Source: Campylorhamphus procurvoides (Eukaryota; Chordata; Aves; Passeriformes; Dendrocolaptidae). Taken from it: 64,000 bases of DNA. The notes below the pieces were generated by a model. The model did not search any database. It was not told the DNA's origin and saw only the letters and a program-made list of their open reading frames with translations. Below, one piece after another: positions 46,887 to 58,380 of this stretch (the stretch's first letter is position 1; every line of letters begins with the position of its first letter). The stretch spans positions 30,001 through 94,000 of the forward strand of contig WBMV01002865.1 in assembly GCA_013396655.1 (NCBI GenBank), given 5' to 3'. The position numbers were made by a program, and so were the translations under genes.

Positions 46887-47930
46887 GTGTTCCTGAGCTC
46901 ATGGTGAATCCTGGAGCCCTCACACAGCCAAAATTCCACTTGCAATCCAGCCTGTGTTTTCCCTCAGGGCTGCAGGTCAGATCCCAAGACATGAAGTGGT
47001 TTTGGTGAAGTGCTTTAGGAAAGTAGAGGGATGGCCCTGTGAGCAGCAACAGCAGAGAAGGAAATGCTCTACTTTTCAAGCTGTAACTGCAGCAGAACTG
47101 ACCACTTTTTCTCCTCACAGGATCCATTCCATTGGCCTCAGTGGCCCCACTGCCCCTGCATGACTGCAGAGAGTGTAGAGACCCCCTCTCCTCTGCCCAA
47201 GACCTTTCCCATGCAGGTGGACATGGAAAGGGCAGAGAAGAGCTGTCACCACAGCGCTGCTGGGCACCTCCCTAACTCACAGCCAAGGTGCCTGGCAGCA
47301 CCTGGAGCAGTTTCTTCTCTGCTCTTTCACCTCCAGGTATCCAAGTAGATCATGTACTTCCCAGCTGGAGACTGTCTGGGGTCTTGCAAGGGAGGTGGGA
47401 TGAGGGCAAAGGCAGGACCTTCTCCCCAGGACGGGCTGGAGGATGCTCTGATGACCTGCTGGGGCACAGCAGAGGAGAACCTGCTGGGTCTTGATGGTCA
47501 ACGAGGCTGGAAGAGGCAAGAAGCAGCAGAAAGGAGGAGGTCAGTCCTTGGGATTCACCACCCACCCCAAGGGTGACCCAGAAGCACAGGGCTGCTGGTG
47601 GCTCACACCACCAGTAAGGAAAGCAGTGGCCACGGTGTGAATTATCACTGCACAATTCCAAGATAAATGGAGTTAATAAAGCTGTGGCCTAATTAAGCGC
47701 CATCCTTTGCTCCCTCCCTTCTCAAGACTAGGTGAATCCCTGCAGTGTTTTCATGTCTGGGCAGGCAATCTTGGAGCTTTTTCCCAAAAAATAAAACTCC
47801 CCCTAAAGTGTTTGTGCATATTTGCAAGCCGGGCCCTGTGAGAGCTGCAGGTGGAATGGTCTGAGGAAGCAGAGAACAGCAAACAAAACTGACACACATC
47901 AAACATCTTTTGTCACCCACTCACTTAGTA
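46887..47930. other. Unique GC-richer non-coding sequence
   Basis: A frame at 47,064-47,348 (+) continues after an acceptor-like 'ctttttctcctcacag' ending at 47,120, but its peptide is compositionally biased and has no known motif. No repeat was recognised. Confidence 0.4.
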
Positions 47931-50900
47931 ATTACATGAGAAAAGGGCCAGGTTGTCTAATTAACTCCACCAGAACAGTTCAGACCGGGGACAAGATTTG
48001 AATGGGCATAGATTTTAAAATAAATGTGTTGAATACACACCTCAGGACAGTGCTCTGCTATGGAAATTACAAATATATATCTGAAATTTCATATAACTGT
48101 GAATGTATCAGAAACATTTTTACAAAAAAATACAGCTAAGATTTAGCCCACCACCCTTATTTCAGGAGATTTAAAATGTAACAACAAATAACATGTTTTC
48201 CACAAGAAAATTGTGAATCAGCAACTTGATCTGTTCCAGTTTTCACAAGCAAAGTCCTGTCTATTATAATCTTGTTTTTCTCTGCCGTAAACAAAGTGTG
48301 AAAAAAAAAAGAGAGAGGAATTTATGTTGAATATGGTTATAGTTATTATTTCCCTTCTGGGGATTTATTAAGCATGTGTTAGGAGTTTAAGTATAAAATG
48401 AAATTGTTTTTTTTCACTACATGGATGTCTTCTGTGACTATCTGTAAAATTTCATTAAGGTGTTAGACTTGATATTGCAGATCAAAGTAATCCCAAGAGA
48501 TTAAGGAGACCCTGCTAATTGACTAAGGTCATGTACTGCACTTCCCACTGGCACTTTGGCCTACATTGACAACACAGGAGCAGCCCCATCTCCAAGGACC
48601 ATTCTATAAAAATACCATTTTCTTTATCTCCAGTCCAGTTTTCACACCGCTACGATAACAAGGGATTTCATAAATCCAGGTGGACTGATTAGAGTTTTGA
48701 GTATGTAACTTTCTGAGTAAAAAATATACATGATACTTTTGAACAATTTTGACATTTTATCTTACCCTTTAAAACTCCCGGGAACATCTTGCACGTTAGG
48801 TGTTTAAGAATAAAAAGTGTCAGCATATATAGCAAGTTCCATCATTCAAACTTGGCACTAAAGAGGATATTGAAAGCGTTGCTGCAGACCATTAAAACCA
48901 GCTAATTTACAACCAAAGACATTGTTGCTTGAAGTGCCAATTTGGTCAATAATTAAGCTTTGGAATATATATCCAGCCCTGACAAGAGAAAATTCCTAAG
49001 AACCTTTCCCTGTTGATCAAAACATGGGATATATTAGTCTCAATTGGACAGTGGCTGTTAGTCCCGTATTGTGATATTATTGAAAATTAAGGACTATCCA
49101 GAGGCGTGGGGAGGAATTATTGCTGCTGTCAGCAAGATTTGTGAACTGAGGTCTTTGCTCCCCCCTGGATCCTACCCCTGGAAATGTGAATGCTGGAAAA
49201 GTTGGAGGGAATTCACAAAAGAACTAGAGAAATGAAGCGCAATTTGGAAAATATGACTCTTTTCTGTTTTCATCGTGGGACGAGAAAGGAACTCAAAGAT
49301 GATTGACCAGAAGTTTCAGGGCAAGATTTACAGGGAAATAAACAGGGGGCTGCGATCATACAGCCCATTAATTTAGCAGACTATGAACCAGGACTGACAA
49401 GAGCAAACTGAATGAGAAACATGCAAATTTAGAACTTACCTGCCATTATTTAACTGATCAAGTTGCATCCCAAGTGATTCCGCCAGTTTTCTTTCACTAG
49501 AAGTCTTAAAATCAAGATTTTTATTTTTTTTCCTAAAATTGTGCTGTTACAAAAAGGTTTTTCCTTTTTAGGTTTCATTCACTGATCGTTTTTCCTCAAG
49601 TTTATTCAAGTTTTCCTTGAAGGGAAGATTCAAACTTGAGGCAAAGTCATAAGCAATGGGTTTACTGGGTACATTTTCGTGCTGTTAATGGATGTAACAA
49701 CCACCCTTCCATTCAGTGGATGAAATCTCCATCTAAGCAAAAGGAGAGTGGGAGGCTTATGACATACATAAAACGTGTGTCGTTTGCATGGAGATGAATT
49801 TCAGCCTTTAGAAGCCAACAGGATCCCATTTTCCATTATGTTCAGCCAGCAGAACGGATTTCATTAATCAACCTATCATCAAGGGCTCGGTCCTACCACA
49901 TCACTCACACTAAGTAATACCTACGATGCAAATAGGTCCACTAAAGCAAAGGACGCATCTGGAGAAGTTGTGTCGTTCCCTGAGCAAAAAGGTGTTTTAA
50001 TGGACTTTGAGAAATCCCTCGTTCCACAAGTGAAAGCCTCGTACCCTTCCAGCTCTTCAGAAGGGTCCTGGATAAATAAGTCATTCAACACAAGTATTTA
50101 ATCCCCTGCAATGCTGGAGAACTACGACAAAAGTGAAACTGTTGAATTAAAAAGCAGGTAAAATTTGCTATTTGCTATTCTTGAGCTCAGGTACAAAGTT
50201 CAACATCCCTTTCATACAGCAGTTGACACTGAACTCTTTAAGCCACCATTTTGTGTAAGATAAAGGAGGCCTTAAGTCCTGGAATATGGAAAGACTTGGT
50301 GTAGATGAGGCTTTTTTACCACTGATTCATTGGAATTCAGCATACATCCAGTAAATTCAGTCTTCATATATCCATTTAGCCATGCTGGGTTTATCCATGA
50401 GAAGCAATGCCTGTCTTTATACTGAATAAAATGTTTGTTTTCTAGCTTGTTAATACCTTCCTGAGGTTGCCTGGATGCTGTATTTTCCTTTTGCTCTATC
50501 CCAAGTAGATCTATAAAGATTGAATGACCAAATGATTAAACAAAACACTCACTCTTCTACATTCACATGGCTTTGCCATTTGGTAAATCCAATGAAGCTT
50601 TTTGGCCTTCCTTTTACCAAATTCAAGTGAAAAGTAAAAACATTTGCTATTCTCAATGAATTGAGCACTTGTTTATTACTCCTTGCACAATGCTTAATAT
50701 ATATAAGGTGATTTTTGTGCCTTTTTTATATACTGACTTTGTCAATTGTTTCCCACTGCCATCAGTGGTATGCGACTCAAATGAGAGGCTCTTTGGGTTA
50801 AAATATGGGAGAAGAATGATATGTTTGTTAATTGTTGTTGCTGTTCTTGCTATGATCTTTGGCAACACCTGCTGGTGGTAGAATGCAGTGCTGGAGCCAC

Positions 50901-51600
50901 TCTACATATGTGCCTTCAACATATAGACCTCCAACTGGCCACACGATCCAAAACAGCACCGGCGCAGTCAGAGGACTTAAAACCATCAGGCCAAGTTCAT
51001 GACAGCATTTGCACAGGGTTTGCAGGCTCAAAATCTCTTTCATATTAAAATGTGCCTGGTTTTGTTTATCAGCACATCCTCTGTGATTTGTAAAAGTTGT
51101 GGGTTTACAGTAACTTAATCCAAAGAGAATTTTGTACAGAACATCTCCCGTCCACCTTCCAGTAACGAGGCATTTTGAGCAGCAAGATAAATAACATTTA
51201 GGCATCTAATAAAACCTGCCTGGTTTTTCTATTTTATTTTTTTTGGTCTCAAATCCTCTTTTTTTTACATAGTACAGCAGCAAAGCCTCGCATTGTGGGT
51301 GAAATTTGCAGTAACTGAAAAATAACAGAAGGCGCAGCAGCATTCTTTATGTTAGTCTATATTGATCGGCTCTAATGAGCACCAGTGGAGCTGTAGCTAA
51401 TGGTGGTATGTCTGGTGTTAAGGGCAAATGTGGGAGAAGATTATCAACCCAAGGGGTTTAACAGTTGCTGGACTGCCCTCAGCCCTCAGGGCAATGATGC
51501 ACTTGAGAGGTCACTGTATCAAATGAGGGAAAAGATTCAGCCAGCGCTGCTGGAAGAGATGCAGCAGGAGCCGAGCGCTAGCCGAGACTCCCGGCATCAA
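47931..51600. promoter_or_regulatory. Repeat-poor, ORF-poor block resembling a conserved non-coding cluster
   Basis: No CR1, MIR or tandem repeat was found over about 3.7 kb, and no open frame of 60 codons exists from 47,921 to 50,652. The sequence is AT-rich but complex, with dense homeodomain-type (TAATTA-like) and octamer-like ('catgcaaattt' at about 49,420) words. In vertebrates this texture is typical of clustered developmental enhancers in gene deserts or large introns. No ultraconserved element could be named from memory, so this is inference from composition. Confidence 0.4.
49440..49504 (-). CDS. Candidate 65-nt internal exon on the - strand, product unknown
   Basis: On the - strand, 'cttgattttaag' gives an acceptor ending at 49,505. 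A strong donor (ggcag then gtaagt) follows at 49,439-49,434. Between them one frame is open (peptide TSSERKLAESLGMQLDQL, then NNG), a plausible amphipathic helix. The other two frames are closed. Exon length 65 nt is not a multiple of three. The flanks are repeat-free, as is common around regulated microexons. The polypyrimidine tract is weak, no partner exon was found and no family was recognised, so it may be a chance match. Confidence 0.2.
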
Positions 51601-51835
51601 TAAAACAGTGCCGGTCCTCTCTCCCCCTCTCCCCTCTCCCAACCACCACCTACCCAGCCTGGCGTTTCTCATTAAGAACCACACCACCAGCAGGCTGGGC
51701 GAGGCTGGAGCCGCCCGGGGTCAGTCGGGCTGGGCTTTGCACAGGGACACGGTGCCACCAGCGCCAGGGACACGCGGCTTTGCACCCGGAGCCTGCTTGT
51801 TACCTGGGGGGGCCACGCTGCCATTTGATGTGAAT
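51540..51835. promoter_or_regulatory. CpG-rich block, candidate promoter or enhancer
   Basis: About 17 CpGs fall in roughly 290 bp ('ccgagcgctagccgagactc', 'ggagccgcccggggtcagtc', 'cagggacacgcggctttgca'). A pyrimidine-rich stretch (about 51,616-51,640) interrupts them. The block lies at the right edge of the repeat-poor region. An open frame on the + strand (51,400-51,603) ends inside it, without a recognisable domain. CpG retention suggests germline hypomethylation. Confidence 0.4.
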
Positions 51836-53019
51836 TTGCTTGATATTCCATTCAGTGTGTTTCTTGCCACCCCCTTCGGAGATCTGAGAGGGGCGAGATG
51901 AGTGACCACCAGAGCAGAGGAGGCCACTGGGCTTCAAGGGGAAGTTAACTGGCACAGAGGAGAGAGCGCTCGCAGGAAAATGTTTGTGCAGAAAGGAAGC
52001 TACAGGTACTGGCGAAGATAAAAATGAGCCCAGAAATGCCTTGAGGTGGGAGGCATGTTGCACATTCCCCGCTTTAATAGCGTAATGGAATAATTTGAAC
52101 CGTGTGAGGCTCCCAAACACACCAAGAAGCTGAGAAGCGAGCAGTGAGATTTCAAATATTTGTCACAATAAACACTCATATATATTAAAGGAAAATGAGA
52201 AACAGAGTATGTTACTTAATGTTGTAAATAAGCAGATTAAATATTACCTTAGCTCCATTATGCCATGGCACCCTGCGGTTGTGGCAAATTATTTATTAGG
52301 TCTTTAAAAATTCTAAGTCATGGATTCCTCTTGCTCCTTAGAGACTGATGATGGGTCAGATTATTAAAAAAAATCTTCACAGTTCTAATTTTTTTGCAGT
52401 GCTAATAAGCAATAAGATGGAATCTTTGTTCCAGACAGAGATTTTCCAACTAGTTTTGCCTGAACAAGAAGAAAGCGAGTCAGGATTTGGTCAGAGAAGA
52501 AGAATATTTCCTACCACTGTCAGCAAAAAAATTAAAAAAAAAAAAAAAAAGAAGGTTTTAGAGTGTTCTGGGGCTGTTGACATGAAAATCCCTGAAATAA
52601 GTGGAGCAGGCACTAAAGCTGGCATGCACACTCGCTGGGAGCACCGAGGCTGGAGACGCTCAGCAGCATTTTCTGCAGAGGAGCAGGAGCTGACACATCC
52701 TACGCTCGCTGCCTGATGGGCTCCAGCTCAGGGGCTTTCTGTCTGCTGCTCCCACCACTGCCCATTAGACAGGGGCGCTGCAGCCACGAGTGACACTAAT
52801 GTGCTCACAGGGTGACACTGGGGAACCACAGCAAGATGTGTTCGTGCCTGTGGTTGGAAAGGGGAGCACTCCAGCACAGCAGAGGGGGAGATGGTGTCTC
52901 CAGCCCCCGTCTGCCCCTCTCCTCGGGCCTTGTTAGTGAGAAAATTCCCAAAGATCCCAACAAAAAAAATAACCCACAGTATTTTGAAGTACAGCCTGAG
53001 AAGAATCCTCACAATGGGC
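51836..53019. other. Unique non-coding sequence
   Basis: An A-tract (about 17 A) lies at 52,534-52,550. An open frame spans it at 52,348-52,716 (+) but is low-complexity in the middle and has no known domain. Confidence 0.5.
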
Positions 53020-53329
53020 AGAGGAGGGGCAGGACCGATCTCTGCTCTGGGGGGACCAGGGACAGCACCCAGGGAAGGGCTGGAGCTGTGTCAGGGCAGG
53101 GGCAGGGGGAATCTTAGGGAAAGGTCCTTCCCCCAGAGGGTGGTGGGCACTGCCCAGGCTCCCCAGGGCAGTGGGCACAGCCCCAAGGCTGCCAGAGCTG
53201 CAGGAGGGTTTGGATGATGCTCTGGGGCACAGAGGTGACTCTTGGGGATGGTCCTGAGCAGGACAGGAGCTGGACTGGATGATCTTTTTGGATCCCTTCC
53301 AGCTTGGGATATTCTGGGATTCTGTGATT
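53020..53329 (+). mobile_element. CR1: CR1 LINE 3' fragment, fourth subfamily
   Basis: About 310 bp: 'ggaccgatctctgctctggg', 'gggaccagggacagcaccca', 'ctggagctgtgtcagggcag', 'ccccagagggtggtgggcac', 'aggctccccagggcagtggg', 'ggagctggactggatgatct' and an attctgggattctgtgatt terminus. This subfamily has the 'ctgagc-ggacaggagctgga' tail instead of the cat-hairpin tail. Confidence 0.95.
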
Positions 53330-53556
53330 TCCTGCCATAGTTTGAATTCCTACCTGGTTTAGCAAGACGAAGCTGCTTCTTTACAACAGGGCCCCATGAG
53401 CACACTGTGAGATGAACTCATGGCATTTTATTTTCTACAACTTGTGTTCATAAGCAGCTGGAGTGGACTTGCTAATTTACACAATTGCTGAGAAGTTCTG
53501 TTGCTCTGAGTTGGAAAGAGCAGAAGATGACCATGTCCCTGAGCCTGCAGAAATGG
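53330..53556. other. Short unique spacer between two CR1 3' ends
   Basis: It separates a + strand CR1 terminus from a - strand CR1 terminus. No other feature was seen. Confidence 0.6.
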
Positions 53557-53650
53557 TCACAGAATCACTGGATAACCTGAGGTGGAAGGGACCCACAAGG
53601 ACCTTCAAGTCCAACTCCTGGCACTGCACACCCCAAGAACCTCACCATGT
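53557..53650 (-). mobile_element. CR1: CR1 LINE 3' end, antisense
   Basis: The + strand reads 'tcacagaatcactggataac', 'gaggtggaagggacccacaa', 'ccttcaagtccaactcctgg' and 'gcacaccccaagaacctcac'. Same subfamily as 31,241-31,333, with a short truncated body. Confidence 0.92.
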
Positions 53651-56457
53651 TCTGGTGATACTGAGTTAGTGACAAAGCCAAGGCTGGATTTAGAAGTTGC
53701 AGAGGAAAATAAGATTTCCAGCTCAAACTGAAGCAAAGAGTGTTCATCCTCTTCAGATGGATTCTTCTGTCCAGATATTTAACGATGAGGTTTTGTCCAG
53801 TTTGTATTTCAGACTGAAGAGCTCCATTATTCTTGTAAAATTGAATATCCAGAAACACAGAGGACTGTGGTGGTTTTAGAGGTGGGACCTTGTTTTCATT
53901 CATGAACTCTTCCAATATGTTAAACATCTTCTACACCCATTGTTATTGAATTTGAGTTTTGGAAATATTTGATGTCTAGAAGGTCATAAATAAACTTTCA
54001 GATGCTTTTGTTCTTCTAATGACAGAAGTACCCATCAAATTTCTGTCCCTCCAGCAGAAAATTCCATAGTACAGAAAAATATACATATAAATACATTTTA
54101 AAAAAAAGACATCTTTGTGCACCTAAGTGAAACATTTTGGTGAAATGTTTCTGTGAAAGGACAATGAGAATACTAGAACAGGAACTGTTCCCCAATGACT
54201 TTTTTCTTAAGGAGATTTACAGGTTTTTAATGCATTATTTAATTCATTTCATGGCTGCTGTTCCTCGTGCTGCACCTTTGGACAGACAAATGTCTGGGAT
54301 GTGCAATCAGCTTTTATTGGTTTGGCTCAGCTGGCACGTCACAGCCAGGTAAGAAATACCTGTCCTTGAATCATCTGATGTTTCTCTTTCCACAGTTGTC
54401 TCTCTCTGGTCTCAGGCAGGCACTGTGTGTGATTTGAGAGTCCCTCAGAGCCTGCAGGACAGTGAAGTGAGAACACACATCTCAGACTGGCAGGATGGTG
54501 GGTCTGCACTGGTCTTACTGGGGGCCTGCTCTATTTACCCACCCCATGGATCTTAACTCCAAAATCTAATTAGTACAAAACGCCCCTTTCAAAGCAAACA
54601 CAGAAATGTAAATGAGCACAAACTTTCACGTTACCAAAAGCTAAACCAAATAACTCTGTGTTCATAATGACATTTAAAGAGCACTTTTAGAAGTGATTGG
54701 TTTGCACAGATCTTTTGCTGTGACAGGTGTGTAAAGGTGGGATCTTGCTCTGCAACACCCTCAACCAAAGTCTCTCATAGTTTAATGATGTTGCAGGCCA
54801 GTTAAGGAACTTATCTTTTTTTTAATAGTTGGTATTGACCAGTCATTTTGCAGTGTTTGCCTTGAAAAGGACATGCTATTTATTTTTTCTCTCCATTTAA
54901 ATATCAAAAATAAAGATCTTGCTCCAGCTCAAAACGATAATCCATACAGTGAATAACCACTCGGTGCTATAATAAGTTTCCTCACCCAAATGAAGAAAGA
55001 TTTTCAGCTCTGGAGAATAAATGGCCACAAATTCTACCCCTCTACCCTTCAGTCACACAAAATCCTACAAAGCCATTATAACTTCTGCAGTAAAGAAAAT
55101 TTTGCCTGCATAATTTTTTTCATATGCATTCCAACCCCTTGAAGGAAATGCAGCTATTTCAGGGGTTCATAAGAAATGCACCTTGTTTTCTGGGCACTGC
55201 AGGTTTTCACTGGGCAGTGTCCTGGCCTTCCCCCCTCAGCCACCTCTACAGCCCAAAAGTCATCCCAAAATGGTGACATTTAGGACAGCAACATTATTTT
55301 CAGTGAAGCAACCATGAGCACATGGTAGGAGGTCCTACTGTCCTGTTTTGAGCATCTTCCTTGTGATAGGAAACAGGTGAAATGCCAATTAAACCACTCA
55401 AACTCAAACCAGCACAACTGCTCATGACTTTGGCAGCAAAGACATTCTGCCATTGACCTCGGCTGAACGTCCAGGATGTTCCCCCATCACAGGGATATCT
55501 GGGACATCTTTGGGTGATGGAAAGTTTTGAATCCTAAAAAGTTCTCACAGGTCATTTGAAGAATGCTTGATGACAACATTCTTTGCTTGCTATTGGAGTG
55601 AAACAGCCAAAAAATGACAAATTTCAGTGAAACACAACCCAAACAACTCTTCTCACACCATGGCTTCATGAGACTTGGTCCTCTCTGTGCCTCAAGCCCA
55701 AATCACCACAAAAAAGGAGCCTTCCCACTGTGGTGTTTCCCATGTGCCCAAATATACATTCATAGGAATTCAGCAAGGTGGTGGTTTCAGGCCAGGTCTG
55801 CAGTGGGTGTCAGCCCACCTCACTAAATTATTTGAGATTAATCTGAGTCTTCTTATCTAAAGAAAGCTCCTAAATTGCTTGAGAACAACATAATCCAGCA
55901 GTAGAAAAGGTGCATTTACCCAATTATCATTTATTTTATAAAGTCAAAATATTAAACTTCATCTCAGCTCTGGGACTTGCAGAGCTTGAGCCTTCAAATG
56001 CGTGGTATGATCAGACTTATTGGTAGAGGAGGAGATCCTCCTGCTTCCAGGAACTTGGTCCATGTTCACTTCTCGTAGCTATAGAGCAATGGATAGAACA
56101 TCTATTAAACCTTGTTATGATGAGGTCTGTTAAGAGATCTCCTAAATGAAGTTATTACCACTGGCTCCCTCCACCAGTTTTGACCTGCAGCTTTCAGTCT
56201 TCAAGAGTTATTCCTAAATTTTTCCTTCCAAACTGTTTCATCTGGGGGTTTTAAGGGTTTGGGGATTTGGTTTTTTATTGGTGAATCATCTCTATAGTGC
56301 TTTTCTCTCCATCCGCATCAACTCAGTACATTTCTTGCAGCTTTCTTAACATCCTTAAAGCTCTTGAGGCTTCATATTTATGTCCACTGCAACGTGGTGT
56401 GGTCATTGGGTTATTGAGTTCAATCATCTTTATTTACCTTTTTTTTTCTTATTTCAG
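53651..56457. other. Unique non-coding sequence, about 2.8 kb
   Basis: No CR1 or other repeat was recognised. The open frames (such as 53,565-53,927 on the - strand) have no domains. Confidence 0.5.
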
Positions 56458-56574
56458 AGAAAAAGTAGATTAAAAAATGAACCTTTTAAATATAATGTCA
56501 CAGCATTCAAGGACGGACTTGATGCCTTCACTAAATATATACCTGGTTCCCCCATGCCTAAAACTGAATTGTGA
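56458..56574 (+). CDS. Weak candidate terminal exon, product unknown
   Basis: A 38-codon frame plus TGA follows a long pyrimidine tract and cag (acceptor ag at 56,456-56,457). The peptide starts RKSRLKNEPFKYNVTAF and ends PKTEL. Codon use is AT-rich like the surroundings, and the T-run may be simple low complexity rather than a splice signal. No family was recognised. Confidence 0.13.
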   Translation, partial: RKSRLKNEPFKYNVTAFKDGLDAFTKYIPGSPMPKTEL

Positions 56575-57300
56575 TAGTTTCATATTTAAAGAATTACCAA
56601 CAGCAGCAGTATCACTACTCATGCCTTGACAAAGGAAATAGCAAAATCCTATTCAATATGGTTGATTGGAAAACAAAGAAATGTATCATTTCACTCCCCG
56701 ATCATATAAAACCATTAGCAATAAAAGGACAGCAAGGAGAGAAAAATCAAGTGCTGAATCATGAAAAGAGTCAGCAGATCAAGGGCTTTCTTCTAAAAAA
56801 ATCTTTAGCAGGGAAAAGAAGAAACAGTGGATATTATTTCCAATTATTTCTCAAATTGGAACAGAGAAAGGAAAATAAAAAATAGACACACACACACACA
56901 AAATAAAAAAATCCCTGACTTGGTGCTACTGGAGTTCGTAGCTGGAAGGAAAGTCCTTGCTTATATTGAAGTAAAGTTCTGAAAATAAGCAAAGAACAGA
57001 TTTATTGATTTTTGGTGAAGTCTGGGTGTAAAAAAGAGAAAGAATAAAGAAGTGCTCTTTGCCCGCTATGTCCAAATGACATCCCCAGTGGCCTTCTTAA
57101 TGGTGGGGGAGGGGAGGGGGCAGGTGCCTACCCCGGCACACGGACACAACTGCCCTTAGGCTAGGGCTAATGGTATTGGCTGAGCCTGCTCTAAGCCTCT
57201 CTTTTCTAATAGCCAACTTTCTCTGTGCGAGAAGACAGACAGATATTGATTGGTCCAAATGCCCTTGAGTTGACAACATCTGAAATGAAAATCCACAAGG
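56575..57300. other. Unique AT-rich non-coding sequence
   Basis: Includes a (CA)n microsatellite of about eight units at 56,884-56,900. A Lys-rich 104-codon frame (56,571-56,885) ends beside it and is attributed to A-rich composition. About 57,180-57,300 resembles the CpG-bearing block that follows. Confidence 0.5.
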
Positions 57301-57600
57301 CGAGCACAAACTTTCTGCAAGTTCAATTCCCGGCATCTGATTAGGAGGCCGGGCTGCGGCAGCTCTCACACGGCCAAGGGCTCCCTTTGCCGTCAGCCCC
57401 ACGCGTGGAATCAGCCAAGGCCTGGAATCTGCCACACTGGTGGCAATTTTAGGGGGCAGTTTAAGGCTGGTGATGTTTTGGTTAAAGGGACAAAGCGAGT
57501 CAACGGCGTCGAGAAGTTTAACGACAAAGTGGCGAAGAGACAAAGTCGCATTTCCCATCTCTGAGCAATAATTACGTATAAATAAATAAAATACACACGC
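57250..57600. promoter_or_regulatory. Candidate conserved enhancer with CpGs and three ACAAAG motifs
   Basis: About 15 CpGs persist within 300 bp of otherwise AT-rich DNA ('cacggccaagggctcccttt', 'caacggcgtcgagaagttta'). ACAAAG, the reverse complement of the SOX/TCF-LEF core CTTTGT, occurs at 57,490, 57,524 and 57,540 in the same orientation. An 'attgattggtccaaat' word (CCAAT-box type, antisense) lies at about 57,246. A 172-codon frame on the - strand (57,097-57,615) covers the block but has no known domain. Confidence 0.35.
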
Positions 57601-58314
57601 AAGGGGTGATTTCAAACTTGCTGCGTGGGGGTAGAGAAAACTCTACAATTCAGAGTGCACCTTTTAGGGAAGTCACTTCATCCATGCAAAGTCTAAAGGT
57701 TCAAACTAAGGTTGGCTACCAGCAAGTCTGGGTTTATTTCCTAATGGCTTTGTTTTCCAGAATTAAAACACTGGAGTCCCAGTTTGCAAATGTTAAGGAT
57801 GAAGGATGGAGAAAGCTGGAGGAGTTTATTTGTACCTTATTAAGCATTCTTTTTTTATTCTACAAATTCCTCCTAAATCAATACATTGACTACTGTATAA
57901 ACCTTAAATAAAGCATTATTAAAGTGGAAGCAGTGTTCCTGTCCTGCTGGGTTATTTAGAAGCATAAAAGATACACTCTTAAGAATCAGTCTCATGCCAG
58001 GTAAAGTACAGCTGGAATACACATTAAATTTATTCAGTCATTGATTTGTAATGTTGATCCTCCATGGCTTCATGTTTCTTTTCTCATTAATCTTAGTTAA
58101 CCCTCTCAAAACAATGGCAACGTTGTCGTTTGATGTATTGAAGATCCAACCTGCAGAGGATGCTGCTCTCTGGGCTGTGATTCCTGCCATCAGTAGGGAT
58201 AAACCACAGACCCAGAGAATCTTGGTTGCTTGATTTTGTGTTAAATATGAAAAGGAAAGGGTTTTTTTTTCTCAGAGGAAGGAACAAACAAAGAAAGAAG
58301 ATGCATAATTCCAA
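57601..58314. other. Unique non-coding sequence
   Basis: AATAAA-type words occur at about 57,907, but no supported gene lies upstream. No repeat was recognised. Confidence 0.5.
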
Positions 58315-58380
58315 CCCCCCATGGGTGGAATGACATGATCTTTAAGGTCCCTTCCAACCCAAACCTCTTTATGATTCTTT
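58315..58380 (+). mobile_element. CR1: CR1 LINE 3' tip
   Basis: 'gggtggaatgacatgatctt' and 'aaggtcccttccaacccaaa', ending with an atgattctt terminus. About 66 bp, one of the shortest copies. Confidence 0.92.

Noticed and set aside
52348..52716. 122-codon frame on the + strand crossing an A-tract
   Set aside because: The poly-Lys middle comes from the A-tract and the flanks show no domain.
57097..57615. 172-codon frame on the - strand over the CpG-bearing block
   Set aside because: It has no domain, and the DNA texture fits a regulatory element better. Retained only as a candidate enhancer.
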